The position numbers and the translations under genes were made by a program. Under the pieces are notes generated by a model. That model searched no databases, was not told the DNA's origin, and was given only the letters and a program-made list of their open reading frames with translations. From contig JAFROA010000293.1 in NCBI GenBank assembly GCA_017429885.1, positions 1 through 7,054 of the forward strand: a DNA stretch of 7,054 bases. Reading direction: 5' to 3'. The stretch is from Bacteroidales bacterium (GTDB lineage Bacteria; Bacteroidota; Bacteroidia; Bacteroidales; UBA932). Position 1 is the stretch's first letter; each line of letters starts with the position of its first letter. Below, piece after piece: positions 1 to 6,292 of the stretch.

Positions 1-1158
1 GAGAATATGAGCCCTCTTCTGGGCCTTATCCAACTCAAACTTGGTCCTGCGAACCACAACCTCGTGGCGGAAGTCCACGAAATTGGAGATCAACTCCTTG
101 AGAGACAATGTCTTTGGACGACCATTAACAAGGGCGACATTGTTGAAGGCGAAACTGGACTGGAGTTGGGTGTACTTGAAGAGCGTGTTCAGGACAACAT
201 TGGAGTTGTATCCCTGTTTCACCCTCAGGATAACCCTGACACCCTCGCGGGAAGTCTCGTCATTGATGTATGTGATACCCTCCAGCCTCTTGTCCTCCAC
301 CATCTGACCGATCTTCTCGATCATCTCCTTCTTGTTGACCATATAAGGGACCTCGGTCACCACGATGGTCTCACGTCCGTTCTCTCCGACCTCGATATCG
401 GTCTTGGACCTGACAACGACCCTTCCGCGGCCAGTCTCATAGGCCTCCTTGATGCCGCTCATGCCCATGATGATACCTCCCGTCGGGAAGTCAGGGCCCT
501 TGACATAGCGCATCAAACCCTCGGTGTCGATCTCCGGGTCGTCAATATAAGCGCAGATCGCGTCACAGCATTCCCCGAGATTATGGGGAGCCATATTCGT
601 GGCCATACCGACAGCGATACCAGCGGAACCATTCAGAAGAAGCAACGGCAAGCGAGTGGGAAGCACAGTGGGCTCTTTCTCGGTGTCATCAAAATTGTTG
701 ACCATGTCCACCGTGTCTTTCTCGATGTCCCCGAGAATCTCCTCGGTTATCTTCTGGAGCTTCGCCTCTGTGTACCTCATCGCGGCCACAGGGTCTCCAT
801 CCATAGATCCGAAGTTGCCTTGACCAAAAACGGTGGGATATCTCTGATTCCAAGGCTGGGCCAGACGCGCGAGGGCGTCATAAACGCTCGAGTCGCCGTG
901 AGGGTGATACTTACCAAGAACCTCACCCACTATCTTAGCGCATTTGCGGGTCGGGCCGGAGAAAGGCAGGCCGAGGCCATCCATTCCGTATAAAACTCTT
1001 CTTTGAACCGGCTTGAGACCATCCCTGACATCAGGGAGAGCTCGGGACACGATGACGGACATCGAATAATCGATGTACGCGGAACGCATCTCCTGGTCGA
1101 TCTCAACCGGTTCGATAACGCCTGTCTGTCCTTCTACAATATTTTCCTCAATATCCAT
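1..1158 (-). CDS. gyrA: DNA gyrase subunit A, N-terminal part (3' end outside the window)
   Basis: GyrA is the breakage-reunion subunit of DNA gyrase. It works in the cytoplasm as GyrA2GyrB2 and introduces negative supercoils. The reverse strand reads open from the ATG at 1158 to base 1, giving 386 codons. Visible marks are [20 protein letters not shown] (residues 32-51), QRRVLYGM (52-59), the quinolone-pocket segment [12 protein letters not shown] (83-94) and [12 protein letters not shown] (111-122). The active-site tyrosine is in AAMRYTE (Tyr129, equal to E. coli Tyr122). Later stretches [19 protein letters not shown] and [12 protein letters not shown] favour GyrA over ParC. The winged-helix and tower domains are present, while the coiled coil and the C-terminal beta-pinwheel with the GyrA box lie beyond the edge. 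The residues matching E. coli Ser83 and Asp87 are Ser90 and Asp94, the susceptible type. No Shine-Dalgarno is seen, as is usual in Bacteroidota. It is divergent from clpC. Confidence 0.97.
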   Translation of the reverse strand, partial: MDIEENIVEGQTGVIEPVEIDQEMRSAYIDYSMSVIVSRALPDVRDGLKPVQRRVLYGMDGLGLPFSGPTRKCAKIVGEVLGKYHPHGDSSVYDALARLAQPWNQRYPTVFGQGNFGSMDGDPVAAMRYTEAKLQKITEEILGDIEKDTVDMVNNFDDTEKEPTVLPTRLPLLLLNGSAGIAVGMATNMAPHNLGECCDAICAYIDDPEIDTEGLMRYVKGPDFPTGGIIMGMSGIKEAYETGRGRVVVRSKTDIEVGENGRETIVVTEVPYMVNKKEMIEKIGQMVEDKRLEGITYINDETSREGVRVILRVKQGYNSNVVLNTLFKYTQLQSSFAFNNVALVNGRPKTLSLKELISNFVDFRHEVVVRRTKFELDKAQKRAHIL

Positions 1159-1193
1159 AAAAACGCTTTATGATTACCTATTACTTAAACATG

Positions 1194-1224
1194 CAAATAT
1201 AATAAATAAATACGACACTGGCAA
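1194..1224 (-). promoter_or_regulatory. Predicted gyrA promoter (Bacteroidota sigma-70 type)
   Basis: Read on the minus strand, TTG (1224-1222) is followed after 20 bases by TATATTTG (1201-1194). This matches the Bacteroidota housekeeping consensus TTG-N19-21-TAnnTTTG at every fixed position. Transcription would begin near 1187, leaving a leader of about 30 bases before the gyrA ATG at 1158. The call rests on motif match, spacing and position only. Confidence 0.7.
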
Positions 1225-1263
1225 TAGTGACAAAGTGGCAGCGGGATTACTCTCGCATAGTTG

Positions 1264-1294
1264 TTGCAGAATAGGCCGATAATTACTATAATTG
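1264..1294 (+). promoter_or_regulatory. Predicted clpC promoter
   Basis: TTG (1264-1266), a 20-base spacer and TATAATTG (1287-1294) match TTG-N20-TAnnTTTG with one mismatch in the -7 box. The start of transcription would fall near 1301, about 23 bases before the ATG at 1324. This decides the clpC start. An in-frame TTG at 1261 would extend the protein by 21 residues, but it lies inside this promoter, and the conserved Clp N-domain begins only after 1324. No CIRCE element is present. Confidence 0.55.
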
Positions 1295-1323
1295 CCTTTC
1301 GGCAGCACTCAATTGAAGAAAAT

Positions 1324-3384
1324 ATGGAAATCAGAATATCCGACGAGCTCAACAGCATCATCCGTTACGCCCGGGAGGAGGCGATGCGGACAGGCAGTTA
1401 CGGCATAGGCCCTGACCATTTGTTCCTCGGCATGATGCGCCAGGGGGACAACGACGCCTGTAAAGTCCTCGCCGCTTTGGGGGTGGATATTGACGCCTTC
1501 AAGCGTTTCATTGACAGTCACATATTCACCAACGAGTCTATCCCATATTCCGAGGCGGACAAGATATCCTTCTCGAGATATGCCCAGAACGTGTTGAGTA
1601 TCACCGTAATGGAGGCTTCAAAGATGAATTCCGCCGAGGCCACCTCGCTTCATCTGCTCCTCGCTCTCTGCCGCACGACAGAGAACTACGGCCAAGCTTA
1701 TCTCCGCCAGCATGGTGTGGATTATGGTAGGCTTCTCGCCCACATGCGTGACGAGGGACTCCTTGGCCAGCAGCAGGCTACCCGGAACCAACAGGACGCG
1801 ACTCCTCAGGGAGACGAGGACCAGGAAGAGGATGGAGAGCCCGGTCAGGGCAACAACCCTTCCGGGAAGGTCAATCTTGAGGATTTCGGCTTTGACCTGA
1901 CAAAGGCCGCTGCCGAAGGCAAGCTCGACCCTGTCGTGGGAAGGGACGCGGAGATCGCGAGGGTGATCGAGATCCTGGGAAGGCGCAAGAAGAATAACCC
2001 CATGCTCATAGGTGAGCCCGGAGTGGGAAAATCAGCGATAGTGGAGGGCATCGCCCAGAGAATCGCAGGAGGCAGCATATCCCCTGTCCTTGCGAAGAAG
2101 AAGCTGATTTCCTTGGATATAGCCTCCGTCGTGGCTGGCACTAAATACCGTGGCGACTTCGAGAAGAGACTGAAGGCCATCATCAAGGAGGCTAGCACAA
2201 ATCCTGACATAATCCTGTTCATCGACGAGTTCCACACAATCGTCGGGGCCGGAGGAGCGCAAGGCAGTCTGGACGCCGCCAATATGCTCAAACCCGCCCT
2301 CGCCAGGGGCGAGCTGCAGTGCATAGGAGCGACAACAATGGACGAGTTCGCGAAGATAGTGGAGAAGGACGGCGCCCTTGACAGGAGGTTCCAGAAGATA
2401 GTCGTGGAGCCGACTGACATCAAGCAGTCAATATCGATCCTGAACAACATAAAGGCCAATTACGAGGAGTTCCACAGCGTCACCTACAATGATGAGGCTA
2501 TTGAGGCTTGCGCCCGCCTGACAGACCGTTATGTGACGGACAAGTTCCTGCCTGACAAGGCGATAGACGCCATGGACGAGGCCGGATCTATGGTTCGCTT
2601 GAGCCTAACGAAGGACAAGAAGACCGGCAATGTGGTCGACGCGGAGGACATCGCCACCGTAGTCTCCAAGATGACCGGAATCCCGGTCAACAAAGTGGCC
2701 GAGAGCGAAGGCAACAGGATCATGAAGATGAAAGAGCGTCTCCAGGGCAGGATCATCGGCCAGGATGAGGCCATCGACAAGGTCGTGAGGGCTATCAGGC
2801 GCAACAGGGCTGGCCTCAAGGATCCTGACCGTCCTATAGGCACGTTCCTCTTCTTCGGGCCAACCGGAGTGGGCAAGACCCAGTTGGCCAAATGTCTGGC
2901 GGAGTATCTATTCGATTCCGAGGAGAACATGGTCCGCATCGACATGAGCGAATACATGGAGAAGTTCACTGTGTCCCGCCTCATCGGAGCGCCTCCCGGA
3001 TACGTGGGTTACGAGGAGGGCGGTCAGCTCAGCGAGCGGGTGCGCCGCAAGCCATATTGCGTGGTGCTCCTGGACGAGATCGAGAAGGCTCATCCGGACA
3101 TATTCAACATTCTGCTGCAAGTGCTTGACGATGGTCACCTCACCGACAGCAACGGCAGGGTCGTGAATTTCAAGAACACTATCGTGATCATGACTTCCAA
3201 CGTGGGCAGCCGCGAGCTTGATGAATATGGCACCGGAGTCGGTTTCGCCACAGCCGGCAAGAACGTGGCGCAAAATCGCCAGAGTGTGCTTGAGAAAGCC
3301 ATAAAGAAGAACTTCCCTCCGGAGTTCATCAACAGGGTTGACGAGCAGATATTCTTCAACTCACTGACCAAGGAGGACATCTAG
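1324..3384 (+). CDS. clpC: ClpC-type AAA+ unfoldase, ended early by an in-frame amber codon
   Basis: This is a Hsp100 ATPase that unfolds proteins and feeds them to ClpP in the cytoplasm. The ATG at 1324 gives 686 residues before TAG. In order: a double Clp N-domain (about 3-141); an acidic, Gln-rich linker (about 145-180); AAA+ domain D1 with Walker A GEPGVGKS (230-237), pore loop KYRG (274-277), Walker B ILFIDEF (297-303) and arginine pair RR (354-355); and D2 with Walker A GPTGVGKT (512-519), pore loop YVG (560-562) and Walker B VVLLDE (580-585). VGF (639-641) sits where family members carry the ClpP-docking loop. The middle coiled-coil domain of ClpC and ClpB is absent: DEAGSMVRL (418-426) runs almost directly into VSKMTGIPV (447-455), as in ClpA. 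The stop falls after FINRVDEQIFF, so the D2 small subdomain is lost. With the downstream piece the protein would be 786 residues, against roughly 840 for M-domain-bearing Bacteroidales ClpC. Confidence 0.92.
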   Translation: MEIRISDELNSIIRYAREEAMRTGSYGIGPDHLFLGMMRQGDNDACKVLAALGVDIDAFKRFIDSHIFTNESIPYSEADKISFSRYAQNVLSITVMEASKMNSAEATSLHLLLALCRTTENYGQAYLRQHGVDYGRLLAHMRDEGLLGQQQATRNQQDATPQGDEDQEEDGEPGQGNNPSGKVNLEDFGFDLTKAAAEGKLDPVVGRDAEIARVIEILGRRKKNNPMLIGEPGVGKSAIVEGIAQRIAGGSISPVLAKKKLISLDIASVVAGTKYRGDFEKRLKAIIKEASTNPDIILFIDEFHTIVGAGGAQGSLDAANMLKPALARGELQCIGATTMDEFAKIVEKDGALDRRFQKIVVEPTDIKQSISILNNIKANYEEFHSVTYNDEAIEACARLTDRYVTDKFLPDKAIDAMDEAGSMVRLSLTKDKKTGNVVDAEDIATVVSKMTGIPVNKVAESEGNRIMKMKERLQGRIIGQDEAIDKVVRAIRRNRAGLKDPDRPIGTFLFFGPTGVGKTQLAKCLAEYLFDSEENMVRIDMSEYMEKFTVSRLIGAPPGYVGYEEGGQLSERVRRKPYCVVLLDEIEKAHPDIFNILLQVLDDGHLTDSNGRVVNFKNTIVIMTSNVGSRELDEYGTGVGFATAGKNVAQNRQSVLEKAIKKNFPPEFINRVDEQIFFNSLTKEDI
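3382..3384 (+). other. In-frame amber codon (TAG) interrupting clpC
   Basis: The reading is EDI-stop-KIIDIEL. Bacteroidales ClpC proteins continue through this point with a polar residue before KIIDIEL. A single C-to-T change in CAG (Gln) or A-to-T change in AAG (Lys) would create the TAG. Reading frame and family similarity are unbroken on both sides, so this is a substitution and not a frameshift. Confidence 0.9.
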
Positions 3385-3684
3385 AAGATCATCGACATCG
3401 AGTTGAGAGAGCTCCGCGAGAGGGCCGAGGAGTCGGGGTACAAACTGACCATCACACCTTCCGCGAAGAAGTTCATAGCAGAGGCTGGATATGATCCGGC
3501 TTTCGGTGCCAGGCCGCTTAAGAGAGCCGTTATGAGGTATGTGGAAGATCCTGTGTCTGAGTTCATTATCTCAGACAGAATCCTCCAAGGCAAGAGCAAA
3601 AAGGGCTCCTCAGAACTCCGGGTTTTGAAGGTCGGCCTCACCCCAGAGAAGGACAACACCCTGGTCTCCCTGAAGGAAGACTAG
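3385..3684 (+). pseudogene. clpC: Severed C-terminal part of ClpC (D2 small subdomain)
   Basis: These 99 codons continue the clpC frame after the amber codon and end at a second TAG (3682-3684). They encode KIIDIELRELRERAEES, then GYDPAFGARPLKRAV (722-736 of the full numbering). The latter is the family's sensor-2 region, whose GAR arginine contacts nucleotide in the D2 ATPase, followed by a basic and then acidic tail. Independent translation is doubtful: the nearest possible starts are a TTG at 3403 and an ATG at 3531, which lies past the GAR motif, and no ribosome-binding sequence is evident. It is therefore called as the downstream half of an interrupted gene and not as a separate one. If the stop is a sequencing error or is read through, it belongs to an intact 786-residue ClpC. 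Confidence 0.85.
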
Positions 3685-3696
3685 GGTGTCGCCTCC

Positions 3697-3710
3697 GTGG
3701 CTGAAGCCAC
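3697..3710. terminator. Small hairpin between convergent clpC and Big_2 genes
   Basis: GTGGC-TGAA-GCCAC forms a 5-bp stem with a 4-base loop in the 27-base gap between the two convergent stop codons. No run of T follows on either strand, so it is only a weak candidate for a bidirectional terminator. Confidence 0.3.
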
Positions 3711-3711
3711 A

Positions 3712-5685
3712 TTACTCAATCACGCAGAAGTTATAGAACATGTTCTCTGAAGCCGTGTAAAGAACCTTATTGTTCTTGGTGAGGTAGTATTTGCCATCAG
3801 GGTCAGACCAACTGACATAGATGTCTCCTTCCGATGTAACCCACATCTTTGTATCGTACCAGGAGTATCCAAGAAAGGCGCCTTTGCCACTGCCTAGCGT
3901 CAGGACTTTCTTCCCGTCTTTATGGACACGTAACTCTTTTTTGACATAATCACTAACCGCAGTGTACACATTGTCTCCAGAGCAGAACACGGCGCCCTGG
4001 AAGTTCATTTCCACCTCATCGATTTTCTTTAAGAACACACCGTTCTTGTACAGGCGGCAGTCTTCGCCGTCACCATTCGGGCAAGGAACGAGAATATACA
4101 CGTCACCCTTTTCGGAAACCGAGATGCATGGTCTACTGGTGCTGACTTTCTCCACCAATTTCTCAGTCACTTTACCATCGGGAGTGATCTTGTACCAATA
4201 CAGGCATTCATCCCAGAATGTGTCCTTGAAAGCTGAGACGGCGTGTATAGTACCGTCAGGAGCAACATCAATCGCCATGTCAATGAGATTGTTTGCGGCA
4301 GTGTGGACTTTTATCTCCTTATAGTCTCCGTCCTTTGTCACCCGAAGAACCTGAAAATCATATTGCCCGATTTGGCCCATGATCACGAACACTCCACCCC
4401 TTGCGGCGAAAGACTTCATCTCATAGTTAAGACGCCAGGCATACTCGTCATACGAGTTGAGGTTTATAATCGGCTTGCGATTAATACATAACCAATCCCG
4501 ATAAGAATACCTCTCGAGAGAATAGATATCTTTCCCGTCAGAATCAATGTTGTAGGTGTACTGATAATTATTCTCAAATCCTAAATCGTAATAATCATTG
4601 AAAGCGCCATCAAGAGGATCCGGATCTCCGTCTATCAAGATTCGACCGCCATTGACCGAGTACAAGAACGGCCCCTGTGCTTTAGATACCGTCACAAGGC
4701 ATTCGGCAGTGAATCCGCCTTCCACGGAAGTCGCCGTGATCGTGGCAGTTCCTTCCATAAGCCCAAGGACTTTCCCACCCATGACACTGACCGTTAAGGG
4801 ATCGGACGAGACCCACGTCACTTCCTGGTTGGCAGCATAGGTTGGAGTGCAGATAACTGAAAGTGTTTTGATCCCTCCTACATTAATGTTCATGTTGGAC
4901 ATATTCAAGGAAATACCCTTCAGGGAGACATCCTTTTTAACAGTCAATTCACAATAGCCTTGTATGTCCGTGTCCGCCTTGGACCGGACAATAATCCTAG
5001 TCTCTCCAGACGCTATGGCTGTAACCAATCCTGACTCGTCAACAGTCGCCACGAGGCTGTTCTGAGATGCCCATTCGACTTCCTGGTCAGCCCCTTCCGG
5101 GTTAACTGTGGCCTTAAGCTGGAAGGTCTCACCTTCTGTGATTTCCAATGTCTCTGGCTCAATCGCCACACCTTCTATTGGTATTACTTTGGGAATCAAG
5201 GTAATAACGCAGTTGGCCGGCTTTCCTCCGTCTTTGGTCTTAACTGTTATAGTCGCTGTGCCAGCTCCGACCGTTGTCACCTTCCCGGCGGCATCAACCG
5301 TGGCGACCTTGGAGTCCGAGCTGGTCCACTCCACGGATTTGTCCGATGCGTCATCCGGCTTGACTGTGGCAGTCAGCTGGGCGCTCTCACCCTCAGTTAT
5401 TTCCAGCTTCGACTTGTCGAGTGTCACTTCCGATACACTCACGGTCTTCGGGGTGACAGTCACAGAGCACGTGGCCGTCTTGGAACCATCTGTGGTTGTG
5501 ACGGTTATAGTAGCAGTACCGGCTTTCAAGGCAAACACATTGCCGGTAACGTCGACCGATGCGACAGCGGCGTCAGAGGATTTCCAATTGACAGACTTAT
5601 TCGTGGCGTTGCTCGGAGCTATGGTCGCGGTAAGAACCTCTGATCCGCCCTCAACCAGGGTGAGGGATGTCTTGTTGAGCGTCAC
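3712..5685 (-). CDS. Big_2 (bacterial Ig-like) repeat protein with propeller-like C-terminal half, 5'-truncated
   Basis: Four Big_2 immunoglobulin-like domains come first: about residues 1-78, 83-163, 168-249 and 253-333. Each has the pattern xVTLxxxxLxxxEGxxxxLxA, then a W-x-S-S-D type turn, then GTATITV. Residues about 335-657 are a different module, rich in Tyr and Trp. It has recurring strands such as APDGTIHAVSAF, SEKGDVYILVP and SEGDIYVSW alternating with KNG/KDG turns (YKNGVFLKKI, HKDGKKVLTL, TKNNKVLYTA), which suggests a beta-propeller. Proteins of this build in Bacteroidota are normally exported or lipid-anchored. Here no signal peptide or lipobox exists. The GTG at 5685 sits directly after an in-frame TGA, with a TAA three codons further up, and the first Ig domain lacks its opening residues. 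I infer that the 5' end was lost or replaced. Ligand and function are unknown. The C-terminal half is visibly richer in A+T than clpC. The gene converges on clpC with a 27-base gap. Confidence 0.8.
   Translation of the reverse strand: MTLNKTSLTLVEGGSEVLTATIAPSNATNKSVNWKSSDAAVASVDVTGNVFALKAGTATITVTTTDGSKTATCSVTVTPKTVSVSEVTLDKSKLEITEGESAQLTATVKPDDASDKSVEWTSSDSKVATVDAAGKVTTVGAGTATITVKTKDGGKPANCVITLIPKVIPIEGVAIEPETLEITEGETFQLKATVNPEGADQEVEWASQNSLVATVDESGLVTAIASGETRIIVRSKADTDIQGYCELTVKKDVSLKGISLNMSNMNINVGGIKTLSVICTPTYAANQEVTWVSSDPLTVSVMGGKVLGLMEGTATITATSVEGGFTAECLVTVSKAQGPFLYSVNGGRILIDGDPDPLDGAFNDYYDLGFENNYQYTYNIDSDGKDIYSLERYSYRDWLCINRKPIINLNSYDEYAWRLNYEMKSFAARGGVFVIMGQIGQYDFQVLRVTKDGDYKEIKVHTAANNLIDMAIDVAPDGTIHAVSAFKDTFWDECLYWYKITPDGKVTEKLVEKVSTSRPCISVSEKGDVYILVPCPNGDGEDCRLYKNGVFLKKIDEVEMNFQGAVFCSGDNVYTAVSDYVKKELRVHKDGKKVLTLGSGKGAFLGYSWYDTKMWVTSEGDIYVSWSDPDGKYYLTKNNKVLYTASENMFYNFCVIE
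4687..5685 (-). repeat. Four tandem Big_2 domain repeats inside the surface-type gene
   Basis: Repeats lie at about 5685-5452, 5439-5197, 5184-4939 and 4929-4687. The first two are the most alike: both end the domain with AGTATITV and carry a related lysine-rich turn before a Cys. The fourth is the most diverged. They are protein-domain repeats with partial DNA similarity, not perfect tandem DNA repeats. Confidence 0.75.
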
Positions 5686-5699
5686 TCATGCAATTTACG

Positions 5700-5731
5700 C
5701 AAATATATTCAATATCAGCGTATTATGCCAA
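5700..5731 (-). promoter_or_regulatory. Promoter-like boxes abutting the truncated Big_2 ORF
   Basis: On the minus strand TTG (5731-5729), a 21-base spacer and TATATTTG (5707-5700) fit the Bacteroidota form. A second TATATTTG (5736-5729) lies just upstream and has no clear -33 partner. The proximal boxes put the transcript start near 5693, only a few bases before the first possible start codons (ATG at 5689, GTG at 5685). That spacing is unusually tight. The tract is A+T-rich, so chance matches are possible. Confidence 0.4.
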
Positions 5732-5774
5732 ATATAATCATTTTCAATTAATAACTAACGCCTATTCCCCAAAT

Positions 5775-5917
5775 CGCCACATGTGGCACACCGGAATGCA
5801 CCACATGTGCTGAAATATGCCCTTAAACCGTGCCATGTGGCACATCGGGACCACCCACATGGCAGGAAACAGCCCTTAAAACGTGCCATGTGGCACATCG
5901 GGGCCACCCACATGGCA
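5775..5917. repeat. Array of a 53-54-bp palindromic unit (two full copies and one partial)
   Basis: Unit A spans 5775-5828, unit B 5829-5881, and unit C is cut off after 5917. Each holds an inverted pair around the core CCATGTGG or CCACATGTGG. In B the arms TGCCATGTGG (5831-5840) and CCACATGGCA (5855-5864) are perfect 10-bp complements with a 14-base loop. In C they lie at 5884-5893 and 5908-5917. Units A and B end in GCCCTTAAA. A is the most diverged but contains the perfect palindrome GCCACATGTGGC (5776-5787). The units lie head to tail without spacers. Together with the adjacent tandem array this fills most of the gene-free stretch 5686-6014. Confidence 0.85.
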
Positions 5918-5927
5918 AAGTGAATAG

Positions 5928-5948
5928 ATCCCCGGTCAGACCGGGGAT
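5928..5948. repeat. Perfect 10-bp inverted repeat (hairpin)
   Basis: ATCCCCGGTC (5928-5937) and GACCGGGGAT (5939-5948) are exact complements separated by one base. The right arm is also the start of the neighbouring tandem array. On the minus strand it lies downstream of the 42-codon ORF and might stop transcription, but no T-run follows it. Confidence 0.6.
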
Positions 5949-6010
5949 GACAAAGGTGGACCGGGGATGACAAAGGTGGGCCGAGGATGACAAGGACCGG
6001 GGATGACAAG
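5939..6010. repeat. Short tandem repeat array, 20- and 16-bp units
   Basis: Four head-to-tail units begin GACCGGGGATGACAA: 5939-5958, 5959-5978, 5979-5994 (diverged, GGCCGAGGATGACAAG) and 5995-6010. The first two add AGGTG and are 20 bases long, while the last two are 16. The array ends four bases before the stop codon of the small minus-strand ORF. Confidence 0.85.
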
Positions 6011-6014
6011 GGGT

Positions 6015-6143
6015 CTATGCGATGCGGGAGACTGAGTCGAGCTCAAGGCCCATATCGCCCATCATTTCCAGAAGGGCGGAAAGGGAGGATTCGGATGATA
6101 TAACCGAGGAGAGGGTGTCGAGATTGTATTCCGTGTTCTTCAT
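6015..6143 (-). CDS. Small ORF, 42 residues, unknown function
   Basis: The minus strand reads from ATG (6143-6141) to TAG (6017-6015). The product begins MKNTEYNLDTLSSVISSESS and ends MMGDMGLELDSVSRIA. It has no cysteine, no signal peptide and no clear membrane segment. It is rich in Leu, Met and Ser with a net acidic charge, and the middle (about residues 20-36) could form an amphipathic helix. Three features support a real gene: a near-consensus promoter at a sensible distance, an A-rich leader (ACTAAAAATATC) before the ATG of the kind common at Bacteroidota starts, and sensible codon content. I do not recognise the family. A peptide precursor or small regulator is possible, but no double-glycine or core motif is seen. 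It is divergent from the AI-2E family gene, and repeats begin just past its stop. Confidence 0.5.
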   Translation of the reverse strand: MKNTEYNLDTLSSVISSESSLSALLEMMGDMGLELDSVSRIA

Positions 6144-6185
6144 GGCTTGATATTTTTAGTTGTTTCCATTTCTGTTTTCCTATCG

Positions 6186-6215
6186 CAAAGGTAGCCCCAG
6201 CTTGTGCCTATCCAA
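6186..6215 (-). promoter_or_regulatory. Predicted promoter of the 42-codon ORF
   Basis: On the minus strand TTG (6215-6213), a 19-base spacer and TACCTTTG (6193-6186) match TTG-N19-TAnnTTTG at all fixed positions. Transcription would start near 6179, giving a leader of about 35 bases before the ATG at 6143. Confidence 0.65.
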
Positions 6216-6224
6216 GGCACAAGC
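6200..6224. promoter_or_regulatory. Operator-like perfect inverted repeat at the small-ORF promoter
   Basis: GCTTGTGCC (6200-6208) and GGCACAAGC (6216-6224) are exact 9-bp complements around a 7-base centre that contains the -33 TTG of the predicted promoter. A dimeric regulator bound here would block RNA polymerase. It lies between two divergent genes, no gene ends nearby, and no T-run follows, so a terminator is less likely. The binding role is inference. Confidence 0.5.
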
Positions 6225-6292
6225 GTAAGAATTTTCTAATAATTCTCAGTTTTTTCGAGACTTTTTAGTAAGTTTAGAGAAATAATCTGAAA

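Noticed and set aside
7..993. Long plus-strand ORF of 328 codons
   Set aside because: It lies wholly antisense to gyrA, whose frame encodes an unmistakable conserved protein; the plus-strand product shows no recognisable family features.
1300..1312. CIRCE (HrcA) heat-shock operator before clpC
   Set aside because: Only a half-site-like GCACTC (1305-1310) is present; the matching GAGTGC arm at the required spacing is absent.
1261..1323. Upstream TTG start for clpC adding 21 residues
   Set aside because: The stretch contains the predicted promoter, and the added residues do not fit the Clp N-domain, which begins right after the ATG at 1324.
3382..3684. TAG reassigned to an amino acid (alternative genetic code)
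   Set aside because: No other in-frame TAG occurs in gyrA, the Big_2 gene or the AI-2E family gene, which total about 1,300 codons. TAG also ends clpC at its natural end and ends the small ORF, so one isolated substitution is simpler.
5651..5689. ATG at 5689 as the start of the Big_2 gene
   Set aside because: It is in another frame and ends after 12 codons (M-S-D-A-Q-Q-D-I-P-H-P-G). Joining it to the Big_2 frame would need a frameshift, and it still gives no signal peptide.
5755..6009. Minus-strand 84-codon ORF
   Set aside because: It runs through both repeat arrays, and its Cys/Trp-rich sequence simply repeats the DNA units. No promoter or leader supports it.
5775..6010. CRISPR array
   Set aside because: Units abut one another without unique spacers, differ in length and sequence, and no cas gene is near.
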